DNA of 30,816 nt, from the IMG/VR virus record IMGVR_UViG_3300019768_000015, positions 1 to 30,816 of that record, one strand, 5' to 3'. The position numbers and the translations under genes were made by a program. Below the pieces are notes generated by a model, which saw only the letters and a program-made list of their open reading frames with translations, was not told the DNA's origin and ran no database searches. Origin of the DNA: a virus. Below, in pieces: positions 12,628 to 19,636 of the stretch (the stretch's first letter is position 1; the number at the start of each line of letters is the position of its first letter).

Positions 12628-12636
12628 GAGGTAATC

Positions 12637-12834
12637 ATGACTAACTGGAAGAAAACCAACGGTAAACCACCAGAGCCAATTATGATGTATATAGAAGCAT
12701 ACAAAATTGATAAGCTTAACAAACAAGCGTCTATACAACGTCAAATAGATAAGTTAAACCCAGATAGACAAAAGATTGTTTACGGTATATTAGAAATGTT
12801 ATTAGACTTACAGGAAGGTGAGAAGAATGAGTAA
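12637..12834 (+). CDS. Hypothetical 65-residue protein
   Basis: TAGGAGG lies 6-7 nt before the ATG. The product begins MTNWKKTNGKPPEP and continues as a helix with KLNPDRQKIVYGILEMLLDLQEGE. It overlaps the methyltransferase gene by 8 nt. Possibly a small partner of its neighbour, but no family is recognised. Confidence 0.55.
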   Translation: MTNWKKTNGKPPEPIMMYIEAYKIDKLNKQASIQRQIDKLNPDRQKIVYGILEMLLDLQEGEKNE

Positions 12835-13549
12835 AAAACTTAGAATATTAGTGGCATGTGAAGAATCGCAAGCAGTAACAATCGAATTAAGAAAATTAGG
12901 GCATGAAGCATACAGCTGCGACATTATGGAATGCAGTGGAGGACACCAAGAGTGGCATATACAAGATGACATGACTATTTTGTTAAATGGATTCTGTACT
13001 TTTGTAACATCAGATGGAATGTTTCATAAAGTTGAACAAAAATGGGATATGATAATAGCGTTTCCTCCATGTATTTATTTAACCAATGCAGGAACAAGAC
13101 ATTATTCGTTAAAATGTAATCCAGTAGAAAAGGTTGAAGCTAGAAAATTAAAAAGGGTAGACGCTTTTAATTTTGTTATGAAAATAGCAAATGCAAATTG
13201 TGATAAAATAGCGATTGAAAATCCTGTAGGTTGGTTAAATTCACAATGGAGGAAACCTAATCAAATAATACATCCTTATTACTTTGGCGATCCTGTATCT
13301 AAACGCACTTGTATATGGTTAAAAGGATTGCCTGAATTAAAAGATACTGATCGATTACCAAAACCAGAACCTATGTATATCTGTCAAGGTGAAAAAACAA
13401 AAGGGAAAAAAATAGGATGGTGCGAAGGTATTAAAGGTACAACTGGTGGTCAAGCGGGTAGGTCTAAAGCTAGAAGTAAAACATTTACTGGAATAGCAAA
13501 AGCAATGGCTAATCAATGGGCGGGTGATTGCAATGAACAATTGGGTTAA
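12827..13549 (+). CDS. Phage DNA (cytosine-5) methyltransferase-like protein
   Basis: The ATG at 12827 has AAGGTGAG upstream. In the 240-residue protein ILVACEESQAVTIELRKLGH (residues 7-26) corresponds to the SAM-binding start, FPPC (79-82, catalytic Cys82) to motif IV and IENPVGWLN (130-138) to motif VI of C5-cytosine methyltransferases. The form is short and lacks a clear target-recognition domain, as in a common phage family. It would methylate phage DNA, probably to escape host restriction. An insertion-like segment lies at residues 40-72 between motif I and IV. Target sequence unknown. Confidence 0.7.
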   Translation: MSKKLRILVACEESQAVTIELRKLGHEAYSCDIMECSGGHQEWHIQDDMTILLNGFCTFVTSDGMFHKVEQKWDMIIAFPPCIYLTNAGTRHYSLKCNPVEKVEARKLKRVDAFNFVMKIANANCDKIAIENPVGWLNSQWRKPNQIIHPYYFGDPVSKRTCIWLKGLPELKDTDRLPKPEPMYICQGEKTKGKKIGWCEGIKGTTGGQAGRSKARSKTFTGIAKAMANQWAGDCNEQLG

Positions 13550-13751
13550 GTTCAACGATTATTACAGCATATGTAAAAACACATGTATGATTAAATCACA
13601 TGCTAGAAAACATTTATTTGGCTTGTCAGTGAGAAGAGTACCAGAGAGAATACTTGCAGTAGGATCAAACGGATATGTAAAGATACATGGTAAATCAGTA
13701 AAACCAAGTAATGTATATAAAGATACATTTGGTATAGAATGGGAGGATTAA
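13533..13751 (+). CDS. Hypothetical 72-residue basic protein
   Basis: The ATG at 13533 is preferred over the GTG at 13524 because GGGTGAT lies upstream; it overlaps the end of the methyltransferase gene by 17 nt. The product is basic (SHARKHLFGLSVRRVPERIL) with a beta-rich C-terminal half. It may bind nucleic acid. No family recognised. Confidence 0.55.
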   Translation: MNNWVKFNDYYSICKNTCMIKSHARKHLFGLSVRRVPERILAVGSNGYVKIHGKSVKPSNVYKDTFGIEWED

Positions 13752-13752
13752 T

Positions 13753-14025
13753 ATGACACTGCAGCAGCTTAGAAAAAGAACAGCGTTAACTAGACTTATA
13801 GACAAACTCGAACGCTGCGCAGAATTTACAAAACAAGTAGACATAAGTGAAAACAGCTTAGGAAGTAAGTATCATTTATTTAAAGATGATGTAGAGATTA
13901 TGACATTCAACAATTTAAAAGAAGTATCAGAATATTTTGATATACACACTTCAACAGCATCAATGTATTACAATGACCCACCGCAAGAATTTATAGATAA
14001 AGGGTTTAATATAGAAAAATGGTAG
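13753..14025 (+). CDS. Hypothetical 90-residue protein with HTH-like segment
   Basis: GGAGGATTAAT precedes the ATG. The C-terminal part, NNLKEVSEYFDIHTSTASMYYN, has the spacing of a helix-turn-helix. Many phage proteins with this type of segment (KEVSEYFGVSTSTV) act as small DNA-binding proteins. The N-terminal half is a basic helix. Starts 1 nt after the previous gene. Confidence 0.5.
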   Translation: MTLQQLRKRTALTRLIDKLERCAEFTKQVDISENSLGSKYHLFKDDVEIMTFNNLKEVSEYFDIHTSTASMYYNDPPQEFIDKGFNIEKW

Positions 14026-14033
14026 GAGGACCT

Positions 14034-14375
14034 ATGATTAAAGAAATATTAGAAATTATATTTGGTAAAAGTAAAAAGCAATTAAAAGCTGAACTTAAAG
14101 AAACTAGAGAAGGATTTGACAAAGTTGTAGCTATAACCGAAAAGTATAATAAAGAATTATCTATACTAAAACATGAAAATATGAAATTAAAAACTGAATT
14201 AAACGATCAAAATAAATTAAAAAAATGGTACGATCATAGATTGTACAGGCTTCAACATAAACACACGGTTGAACTTATGCGTAATTTTAGGTCTAGGGCA
14301 CTTAAAGAAAAACTTGAAGTTATAGAACGAGAAGCAGAGGCTAGAATGATAATGTTAGAAAAGGAGGTCCTATGA
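14034..14375 (+). CDS. Hypothetical coiled-coil protein, 113 residues
   Basis: The ATG at 14034 is chosen over that at 14019 because AGGAGG lies between them, 5 nt before it. After MIKEILEIIFGKSKKQLKAE the protein is one long charged coiled coil to the C terminus. It overlaps the next gene by ATGA. No family is recognised; a structural or scaffolding partner for other early proteins is possible. Confidence 0.5.
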   Translation: MIKEILEIIFGKSKKQLKAELKETREGFDKVVAITEKYNKELSILKHENMKLKTELNDQNKLKKWYDHRLYRLQHKHTVELMRNFRSRALKEKLEVIEREAEARMIMLEKEVL

Positions 14376-14545
14376 AAATAATGGCTATACAATACCCTAA
14401 CGGAATAAGAACCATTATAACGAACGTAGGCTTGGGTATATCAGCAGATAAGATTGACGGTATACCAATGGTAGGTAAACAATTAATGGAGGTTAACGGT
14501 AGATATAAGGTTATTAGTGGTACACCAGAACAATGTAAGGTGTGA
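14372..14545 (+). CDS. Hypothetical 57-residue beta-rich protein
   Basis: AAGGAGG lies just upstream and the start overlaps the preceding stop (ATGA). The product (MKIMAIQYPNGIRTIITNVG and following) looks like a small beta barrel with alternating hydrophobic residues. It is the last gene before a terminator at 14556. No family recognised. Confidence 0.55.
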   Translation: MKIMAIQYPNGIRTIITNVGLGISADKIDGIPMVGKQLMEVNGRYKVISGTPEQCKV

Positions 14546-14555
14546 GGTGATAAAT

Positions 14556-14580
14556 AAGGGCAGTTAGCCCTTTTTATTTT
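14556..14580 (+). terminator. Terminator between early blocks
   Basis: AAGGGC (14556-14561) pairs with GCCCTT (14567-14572) around AGTTA, followed by TTT-A-TTTT. It ends the block started at promoter 10883 and is followed 11 nt later by a new promoter. Confidence 0.8.
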
Positions 14581-14590
14581 ATAAATACAG

Positions 14591-14619
14591 TTGACATATA
14601 ACGTAATAAAGTGTAACAT
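14591..14619 (+). promoter_or_regulatory. Early promoter 3 (replication block)
   Basis: TTGACA (14591-14596), 17 nt, TAACAT (14614-14619). It drives the excisionase-like gene and the replication genes. Confidence 0.8.
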
Positions 14620-14638
14620 AGTGGTAGGAGGTGAACAA

Positions 14639-14797
14639 GTGGATAAATTATATAATATTAGTAAAGCATCTGAGTTACTTGGAGTAACTAGACAAACACT
14701 TTACAGATGGGAAAAAGAAGGTAAGGTAAAATTTATACAAGTTGGCGATTTTCAAAAGGTTAGTGAAATTGAAATTAAAAGATTAAGAGGAGAATAA
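14639..14797 (+). CDS. MerR/excisionase-type HTH protein
   Basis: The GTG at 14639 has AGGAGGTG 6-7 nt upstream. The 52-residue product, YNISKASELLGVTRQTLYRWEKEGKV and following, is a typical MerR-like winged helix domain as in phage Xis proteins and small regulators. It is the first gene after early promoter 3, directly before the replication initiator gene. With no integrase in view, a regulatory role in replication or transcription is more likely than excision. Confidence 0.7.
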   Translation: MDKLYNISKASELLGVTRQTLYRWEKEGKVKFIQVGDFQKVSEIEIKRLRGE

Positions 14798-14798
14798 C

Positions 14799-15575
14799 AT
14801 GGCTGATCGTAGAATGTTCTCTAAAACAATAATTGATAGTGATGATTTTTTAGATATGCCATTATCAACACAATCTTTATATTTTCATTTAGCTATGAGA
14901 GCTGATGACGAGGGATTTATAAATAATCCTAAAAAGATATGTCGTATGATTGGAAGTAGTCAAGATGAATTAAAATTATTAATTGGTAAAAGATTTTTAT
15001 TAAGTTTTGAATCGGGTGTGGTTGTTATAAAACATTGGTTAATTCATAACATGATAAGAAAGGATAGAATGAAAGAAACTTTGTATCATGAAGAAAAATC
15101 TCGATTAGGATTAAAAGATAACAAAGTTTATACAGAAATACGCGAAAGCGTTGATATACCTATGGTAGCAGAACGACAACCAACAGACAACCAATTGTCA
15201 GCACAGGTTAGTATAGGTAAGGATAGGTTAGAAGAGGTTAGTATAGATAAGGTTAAGCAAAAGAAACCTACTCAAAAACAAGTTTTTTCAAACATTATTT
15301 CTAATTACACTAATAACATTGAACTTGTTGAGTCTTTAGAAAACTTTATAGACATGAGAAAATCAATCAAAGCTAAATTAACAGAAAACGCATTAAAGCT
15401 ATTACTAACTAAACTAAATAAAATAACCAATGATGATGATTACAAGATTGAAATGTTAAACAACGCAATTATGAACAGTTGGAAAAGTGTATATGAGATA
15501 AAAGATCGCAAATCTAACAATGTTAATCAGGTAGATACATCTGCAATGGAAGCCTTTATGGCTATGGGGGATTAA
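14799..15575 (+). CDS. Replisome organizer / DnaD-like replication initiator
   Basis: The 258-residue protein starts MADRRMFSKTIIDSDDFLDM and LSTQSLYFHLAMRADDEGFI, the winged-helix N terminus of phage replisome organizers. The middle (residues ~130-155) is a linker of repeats (QVSIGKDRLEEVSIDKVK), and the C-terminal part has DnaD-like helices. It would bind origin repeats and recruit the host helicase with the loader encoded next. The linker-coding DNA (15205-15256) carries four AGGTTA repeats, the probable origin. It follows the MerR-like gene after 1 nt. Confidence 0.8.
   Translation: MADRRMFSKTIIDSDDFLDMPLSTQSLYFHLAMRADDEGFINNPKKICRMIGSSQDELKLLIGKRFLLSFESGVVVIKHWLIHNMIRKDRMKETLYHEEKSRLGLKDNKVYTEIRESVDIPMVAERQPTDNQLSAQVSIGKDRLEEVSIDKVKQKKPTQKQVFSNIISNYTNNIELVESLENFIDMRKSIKAKLTENALKLLLTKLNKITNDDDYKIEMLNNAIMNSWKSVYEIKDRKSNNVNQVDTSAMEAFMAMGD
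15205..15256 (+). repeat. Iteron cluster inside the initiator gene: candidate origin
   Basis: AGGTTA occurs at 15205, 15225, 15235 and 15250; two copies are extended to AGGTTAGTATAG (15205-15216 and 15235-15246). The starts are separated by 20, 10 and 15 bp, so three of the four lie about on one face of the helix. Iterons within the initiator gene are the classic origin layout of lambda-type and many Gram-positive phages. Confidence 0.65.
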
Positions 15576-16109
15576 ATGACTAAACAAACATTAATGAAAT
15601 CTATGTATTTAATAGCAAAGTCTTTTGAAAAATTCCAAGCACACAAAGACGAAGAATTGTTATTGATGTGGTATGACGTGTTTAAGGACGAAGATGAACT
15701 TGTATTTCAAACAGCTGTTAAAAGATTAATAACTACATTTCAGTATCAAGTACCAACAATAGCTAATCTTAATCATATACTGGCAGAATTGAAAAATGTT
15801 AAAAAAATAGAACCAGGTGATGTATATGATGAAATAAACAAAGCTATTAGATATTATGGATTTTACAGACTTGAAGAAGGATTTAACAGTTTATCACCAC
15901 TTGCACAGCAGACCGTTAATGCTATAGGTGGATTTAGAAATGTTTGTTTATCAGATAATGTAATGGCAGATAGAGCGCACGCATTAAAAGTTGCAAAAAG
16001 TTTTATTGATCGAGAAGAAAAAGAAAATCTTTTAACTAACAGCATGAAGAAAGAACAACTAGAGAACAAAGATAGAATGTTAAAACTAACTGAAGGGATA
16101 GGTAAATAG
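15576..16109 (+). CDS. Replicative helicase loader/inhibitor-like protein
   Basis: The 177-residue protein has an N-terminal helical domain (MTKQTLMKSMYLIAKSFEKF, ELLLMWYDVFKDEDELVFQT and PTIANLNHILAEL) typical of the phage helicase loader family represented by SPP1 gp39. The C-terminal part contains INKAIRYYGFY, LSPLAQQTVNAIGGF and VMADRAHALKVAKSFID, blocks usual in this family. It would deliver the replicative helicase to the origin complex. It starts directly after the initiator stop codon. No ATPase motif is present, so it is not a DnaC/DnaI-type loader. Confidence 0.7.
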   Translation: MTKQTLMKSMYLIAKSFEKFQAHKDEELLLMWYDVFKDEDELVFQTAVKRLITTFQYQVPTIANLNHILAELKNVKKIEPGDVYDEINKAIRYYGFYRLEEGFNSLSPLAQQTVNAIGGFRNVCLSDNVMADRAHALKVAKSFIDREEKENLLTNSMKKEQLENKDRMLKLTEGIGK

Positions 16110-16110
16110 A

Positions 16111-16329
16111 ATGGAAAGAACTATAACGGTAACAAAACAAGGAACAAAAAAATTGTATAAATTTCATTGTGAACACTGCGAAACGGAGTGGATGGACGAA
16201 AAATGGGAAGTCAAAGAAGAATTATTGACTATAAACGCTTTCTTACACGCACCAGGAACAGATATTAAACTACCGACGTCAATGTGTCCTACATGTACAA
16301 TACGAAGTCAATTTAGGTTAATAAAGTAG
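16111..16329 (+). CDS. Small Cys-pair (zinc-binding) protein
   Basis: The 72-residue product has CEHC (residues 20-23) followed by EWMDEKW and CPTC (residues 59-62), a probable zinc knuckle pair. It starts 1 nt after the loader gene. After the TAG stop the frame remains open for 15 codons (ATIRDKQKNIDWIRK) to a second stop at 16375-16377, with coding-like composition. A shortened C terminus is possible. No family recognised. Confidence 0.6.
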   Translation: MERTITVTKQGTKKLYKFHCEHCETEWMDEKWEVKEELLTINAFLHAPGTDIKLPTSMCPTCTIRSQFRLIK

Positions 16330-16385
16330 GCGACAATTAGAGATAAACAGAAAAACATAGACTGGATAAGAAAATAGGAGGAGTT

Positions 16386-16673
16386 ATGTCAGATATAGAA
16401 TACTTAGAAAAGAAAAGAATGGAAGTTTTAGAAGCAATAAAACCTATATGCGAAGTGCATAACATAAAAGAATATGATTATGTAGTTAAGGAAACAGGAC
16501 AATCAGAAACTTTAATATTAAACGGCGTTAAGATTGGTTGTTCTTCAAATTCTATTTCAGCAATTATAGACGAGGTTATTGGTTACTTATTTATAGAAAG
16601 ATGGTGTCATCATAGATATTTAGGCACTTTTAGTACTCAAAGTCAAAATGTTATTAAACGATATTGGTTATAG
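16386..16673 (+). CDS. Hypothetical 95-residue protein
   Basis: TAGGAGGAGTT precedes the ATG; the same 11 bases precede the next gene too. The product begins MSDIEYLEKKRMEVLEAIKPICEVHNIKEYDY and has a Cys in KIGCSSNSISAI. The start resembles a conserved small phage protein seen in early regions, but I cannot name it. C-terminal residues are aromatic and basic. Confidence 0.6.
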   Translation: MSDIEYLEKKRMEVLEAIKPICEVHNIKEYDYVVKETGQSETLILNGVKIGCSSNSISAIIDEVIGYLFIERWCHHRYLGTFSTQSQNVIKRYWL

Positions 16674-16681
16674 GAGGAGTT

Positions 16682-16957
16682 ATGAATTATGCAATAGGTC
16701 AAAAGGTGAAGTTTTATAAACATCTAAAGAAAAATAAACATAGTAAATGGAATGAATCAATGTATGTTTATGATACGAAATTTAGTGAAGGTATTCTTGT
16801 AGGTGTTAGAAGTATACCGATAAAGGGCAATAAAGATTATAGTTATTATCATGCTATGTATTTATTCAAACGAACAGAGTCGAGAAAAGTTTTACTTGTA
16901 TCAGTCAATTTAAAGCAAACGGTTTATGTTGATTACGAGGATATAATACATGATTAA
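16682..16957 (+). CDS. Hypothetical 91-residue beta-rich protein
   Basis: The start at 16682 (MNYAIGQKVKFYKH) is chosen over the ATG at 16664 because AGGAGG lies 5 nt upstream. The product resembles an SH3-like barrel: GQKVKF, ILVGVRSI, KVLLVSVNLKQTVYVDYEDI. Such small barrels occur in phage early regions with unknown function. It overlaps the MazG-like gene by 8 nt. Confidence 0.55.
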   Translation: MNYAIGQKVKFYKHLKKNKHSKWNESMYVYDTKFSEGILVGVRSIPIKGNKDYSYYHAMYLFKRTESRKVLLVSVNLKQTVYVDYEDIIHD

Positions 16958-17261
16958 CAAACTAATACAAGTACACTACATAAACCCTGATACTAAACTA
17001 GATAAGCTAAAAGAGGAAATACAGGAGTTAATACAGTCAATTGATGAATATCAAAATAACGCTGATATTTACCCTGTATTAGAAGAATTAGCAGATGTAT
17101 GTATTTGTACTCTAGGTATAGCGATAGTTAAACACGGAGTGAATACAGAAGAATTTAAGGCTATTTTAGATAATAAGTTGAATAGAAGTATAAGAATTAA
17201 GAAAATCATGAAGGAAACAGGCAAAAGTTATGAGGAGGTAAGACAAGATGTTAGGTACTGA
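16950..17261 (+). CDS. MazG-like nucleotide pyrophosphohydrolase
   Basis: In the 103-residue protein KLKEEIQELIQSI (E22, E23, E26) and LEELADVCI (E45, E46, D49) form the metal-binding EExxE and ExxD motifs of all-alpha NTP pyrophosphatases. These enzymes hydrolyse dNTPs or alarmone-related nucleotides to the monophosphate plus pyrophosphate; phage members may clean the dNTP pool or lower (p)ppGpp signalling. It lies in the replication operon and overlaps both neighbours. The exact substrate is unknown. Confidence 0.72.
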   Translation: MINKLIQVHYINPDTKLDKLKEEIQELIQSIDEYQNNADIYPVLEELADVCICTLGIAIVKHGVNTEEFKAILDNKLNRSIRIKKIMKETGKSYEEVRQDVRY

Positions 17262-17622
17262 ACAATGCAAAACAATAGTAAAAGGTAATTGGCCAGATAG
17301 TAGATATGGCATGTTAAGAAAAGCATTAACAGAACTAATTAAAGCATCCGAAGAACGTGATACATTGAAGGCTAGGGTTGAGGAGTTGGAGGAAATACTA
17401 AATTTAAAGACTTCAATAACAACAGAGATGATAAAAAGAAATAAAACTATAAAAAAATTAATAATTGAGAAGTCGAAAATTACAAGAGAAAACAAAGAAC
17501 TTAAAAGACTTGCTGAGATAGGTGAAGCTATAATCGGATTAATGGGTAATGAAGTAGTTAATGGATTTATCGAAGAGTGGAAAGCGAGAAACGAGGTAAA
17601 CAATGTTCATAACAAAGACTAA
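17248..17622 (+). CDS. Hypothetical coiled-coil protein, 124 residues
   Basis: GAGGAGGT precedes the ATG by about 9 nt. The first 25 residues (MLGTEQCKTIVKGNWPDSRY) are a distinct motif, and residues ~30-95 a long coiled coil (ERDTLKARVEELEEILNLKT). It overlaps the MazG-like gene by 14 nt and the next gene by 20 nt. This type, a short conserved head plus a coiled coil, is common among phage early proteins of unknown role. Confidence 0.55.
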   Translation: MLGTEQCKTIVKGNWPDSRYGMLRKALTELIKASEERDTLKARVEELEEILNLKTSITTEMIKRNKTIKKLIIEKSKITRENKELKRLAEIGEAIIGLMGNEVVNGFIEEWKARNEVNNVHNKD

Positions 17623-17899
17623 ACATAAAAGTATTATCAAATCGATACTAAAAAGCGAAGAAAGGCTTGTTAAAACAATTAATAAAAAGGATCACGAAAT
17701 AGCATGTTTAAAACAAGAACTTGAAAAGATACAACAATTTGATTCTGATGAACTTATAGAACATGGCAAGTGTCCTACTAAGAAATATTTTATTACAGCA
17801 GCCAAGAGGTTACTTACTGAAGAAGAGTTTAACGAGTTAAAGGGTGGTAAGAAACAGAAGTATTACAATGTTGGCAAGAAGGTTAGGAGGATTGTATGA
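17603..17899 (+). CDS. Hypothetical 98-residue basic protein
   Basis: GAGGTAAACA precedes the ATG. The product has a basic N terminus (MFITKTKHKSIIKSILKS), a coiled-coil segment (residues 20-45) and a basic tail (GGKKQKYYNVGKKVRRIV). It overlaps both neighbours by short stretches. Probably nucleic acid interacting by charge, but no family recognised. Confidence 0.5.
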   Translation: MFITKTKHKSIIKSILKSEERLVKTINKKDHEIACLKQELEKIQQFDSDELIEHGKCPTKKYFITAAKRLLTEEEFNELKGGKKQKYYNVGKKVRRIV

Positions 17900-18078
17900 A
17901 TATGCAAAAGGTAAAAAGAATTAAAAGAGAACTTTTATATGTTATAAAAAAACACGAAAACGACAAATTGCAAACTTTTGAAACAAGCATAAGCGGTATG
18001 GCTAAAGATTGTTTAAATGCTATTAATTGGCTTGTTGACGTTGTTGAAATGGTAGAAAGTGCTTATCACGAAAAATAG
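17896..18078 (+). CDS. Hypothetical 60-residue helical protein
   Basis: AGGAGG lies 5 nt before the ATG and the start overlaps the previous stop (ATGA). The product is helical, with a basic first half (KVKRIKRELLYVIKKHENDK) and an acidic end. No family recognised. Confidence 0.5.
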   Translation: MNMQKVKRIKRELLYVIKKHENDKLQTFETSISGMAKDCLNAINWLVDVVEMVESAYHEK

Positions 18079-18087
18079 GAGGATGGC

Positions 18088-18306
18088 ATGAAGAACAGAG
18101 AAGAAATCGAAATCAAAAGGAATTATTATTCTGAGAGATTAGAGTATTACAAAGAAAAATGCCAAAGATATAAAAAGCACCAAAAGGAAGGTTCATATTA
18201 TGATTTGGAAACTCGGGTATCATCGTATAAAGAACATGTAGATCATTATCAAGATTTAGTTAATCTTTTAAATTGGGTATTGTGTTCAGAACAAGAAAGG
18301 ACATAA
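18088..18306 (+). CDS. Hypothetical 72-residue coiled-coil protein
   Basis: TAGGAGG lies 6 nt before the ATG. The product is a charged helix pair rich in Tyr, Lys and Glu (ERLEYYKEKCQRYKKHQKEG). Part of the same run of small early genes. No family recognised. Confidence 0.5.
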   Translation: MKNREEIEIKRNYYSERLEYYKEKCQRYKKHQKEGSYYDLETRVSSYKEHVDHYQDLVNLLNWVLCSEQERT

Positions 18307-18307
18307 C

Positions 18308-18436
18308 ATGAGAAAATATTCTAGCAACATAAAAAGACCAGGTAAACTTAAAGCAGAAGGAACAGATAAAAAGGTTTATTCAAATGGTCACATTTATATT
18401 AAAACAAAGAATAAAATATGGCGTGAAGTGTACTAA
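18308..18436 (+). CDS. Hypothetical 42-residue basic protein
   Basis: AAAGGA lies 6 nt before the ATG at 18308, 1 nt after the previous stop. The product is basic with short strands (KVYSNGHIYIKTKNKIWREV), as in small beta-hairpin proteins. No family recognised. Confidence 0.5.
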   Translation: MRKYSSNIKRPGKLKAEGTDKKVYSNGHIYIKTKNKIWREVY

Positions 18437-18448
18437 TTGCAACGTATG

Positions 18449-18457
18449 TGGTATAAT
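18449..18457 (+). promoter_or_regulatory. Extended -10 promoter candidate
   Basis: TGGTATAAT is a perfect extended -10; no good -35 is seen 17 nt upstream. It would start a short-leader mRNA for the 123-residue gene at 18475. Confidence 0.4.
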
Positions 18458-18474
18458 AGATTAAGGAGAAGGAT

Positions 18475-18846
18475 ATGAAAATAACAGAGATTAGTTGGGA
18501 AGATGGCAAGAAATACACAGCGTATTTTAGTAGTTCAGAACACACGGTAATAGTTGAGAGTGGAGAACTTTATTCGATAGAAGGTTCTAAGTGTTTAGTT
18601 GATATAGCTATATTAGAAGAAATATTAAACGGTAACTATGAAGAAGTAATAGAACCAGTAGATTACAAAACGGCTATTGAGGATTGTAAGAAAAATCCGC
18701 AAATAGAATATAAAAGCACAGGTGACGATCTCAATCTTATGCAAGTAATGAGAAATATAGATGGATATGTGACAATTAAATCTTCTGTTAAAAATTCGTG
18801 TAGAATTGATTGTATAATAGATTGCATGTGGATCAGAAAGGGGTAG
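18475..18846 (+). CDS. Hypothetical 123-residue protein
   Basis: AAGGAGAAGG lies before the ATG. The N-terminal half is beta-rich (MKITEISWEDGKKYTAYFSS) with an ILEEILNG helix; the second half includes IDCIIDCMWI with two Cys four residues apart. A similar N terminus (MKITDITLEG) occurs in the gene at 6126, so the two may be distant paralogues. Function unknown. Confidence 0.55.
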   Translation: MKITEISWEDGKKYTAYFSSSEHTVIVESGELYSIEGSKCLVDIAILEEILNGNYEEVIEPVDYKTAIEDCKKNPQIEYKSTGDDLNLMQVMRNIDGYVTIKSSVKNSCRIDCIIDCMWIRKG

Positions 18847-18850
18847 TAAT

Positions 18851-19171
18851 ATGATTATAATAGAGAGTCAAAGCAGAAATAGTATTTTAAAATGCGATAT
18901 AATTAACGTAAATGGATATAATCAAATTATAGCAAATTATAAAGTTATTATCGATGGTGAAGGTTGTAGAACGGAAGAATATGATTTATTAGGGACTTAC
19001 GAAACAGAAGAACGAGCAATACAAGTTATGGAAGAGATAAAAGCGTTGATAGAATTTGTTTCTAACACTAAAACGTTTGGAGAAAGTCAATTGCATGTTT
19101 GTATACAACTTCTTGCGGAAAAATGCCCCAAACTACCACTAACTACTATTTACACTATGCCTAAAGAATAG
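18851..19171 (+). CDS. Conserved hypothetical phage protein, 106 residues
   Basis: The product begins with short strands (MIIIESQSRNSILKCDIINV), has LLGTYETEERAIQVMEEI in the middle and ends TTIYTMPKE. This layout (a strand start, a YxTEERAxxVL helix and a terminal YxMP) is a frequent small-protein family in Bacillota phages and mobile elements, of unknown function. A purine-rich ribosome site (AAAGGGG) lies upstream. Confidence 0.6.
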   Translation: MIIIESQSRNSILKCDIINVNGYNQIIANYKVIIDGEGCRTEEYDLLGTYETEERAIQVMEEIKALIEFVSNTKTFGESQLHVCIQLLAEKCPKLPLTTIYTMPKE

Positions 19172-19185
19172 GAGAGAGATAACAA

Positions 19186-19332
19186 GTGGCTAACAAACGT
19201 AAAATGAAAGAGTGTAAGAGAGCAAAGAAAGCAGCTGCTAAGATGACTCGTAAAAGAAAAGATATATCTAATGGTTGTGATTATAAAAAGAATCATAAGA
19301 ATAGTTTTAATGTTGTTGATAGCAAGTTGTAG
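19186..19332 (+). CDS. Small highly basic protein, 48 residues
   Basis: The GTG at 19186 follows AGGAGAGA. The first 26 residues are almost a polybasic helix (MANKRKMKECKRAKKAAAKM), suggesting nucleic acid or ribosome binding by charge. It lies 14 nt after the previous gene. No family recognised. Confidence 0.5.
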   Translation: MANKRKMKECKRAKKAAAKMTRKRKDISNGCDYKKNHKNSFNVVDSKL

Positions 19333-19341
19333 GAGGTTGAC

Positions 19342-19482
19342 ATGAATAAGTGTATTTATAAAGAATTCGCAGTATGGAAAGAAGGAATTACAATAAAAGC
19401 ACAATATGAATGTAGAGTAGCTGATGCTAAAATAACAAAAGGGTTCTGTAATGGTTGCAAATGCAAAGAGGTGACTAATTAA
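19342..19482 (+). CDS. Small Cys-rich protein, 46 residues
   Basis: AGGAGG lies 5 nt before the ATG. Cysteines occur at residues 4, 24, 37, 40 and 42 (CNGCKC at the end), consistent with a small metal-binding fold. First of three Cys-rich miniprotein genes in a row before the early terminator. Role unknown. Confidence 0.5.
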   Translation: MNKCIYKEFAVWKEGITIKAQYECRVADAKITKGFCNGCKCKEVTN

Positions 19483-19636
19483 TAAGCTACCTCAATTAAA
19501 AATACTAGAAAACGGATTCTATGGATATAGTGAACCTAAACAATACAGATGCTTTAACTGTAACCATAAAGGAAACTGTAATAAATGTAAGTGGACTACT
19601 GATCCTACGGTTAAACCTAGTGAATGGAGAGTATAG
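19478..19636 (+). CDS. Small zinc-binding protein with a possible ATT start
   Basis: The frame codes for about 52 residues with CFNC and CNKCKW and a natural ending (PSEWRV). It contains no ATG, GTG or TTG; the first candidate initiation codon is ATT at 19478, 4 nt after GAGGTG (19468-19473) and overlapping the previous stop. The frame is closed upstream by TGA at 19472-19474. Translation by an AUU start or by coupling to the previous gene is inferred. It could alternatively be a decayed gene that lost its start. Confidence 0.45.
   Translation: MNKLPQLKILENGFYGYSEPKQYRCFNCNHKGNCNKCKWTTDPTVKPSEWRV

Noticed and set aside
14639-14797. Excisionase of a lysogeny module
   Set aside because: No integrase, attachment site or CI-like repressor is visible; the gene sits at the head of the replication block.
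15180-15260. CRISPR-like repeats
   Set aside because: Repeats are short, unevenly spaced and inside a coding region; they fit initiator iterons.
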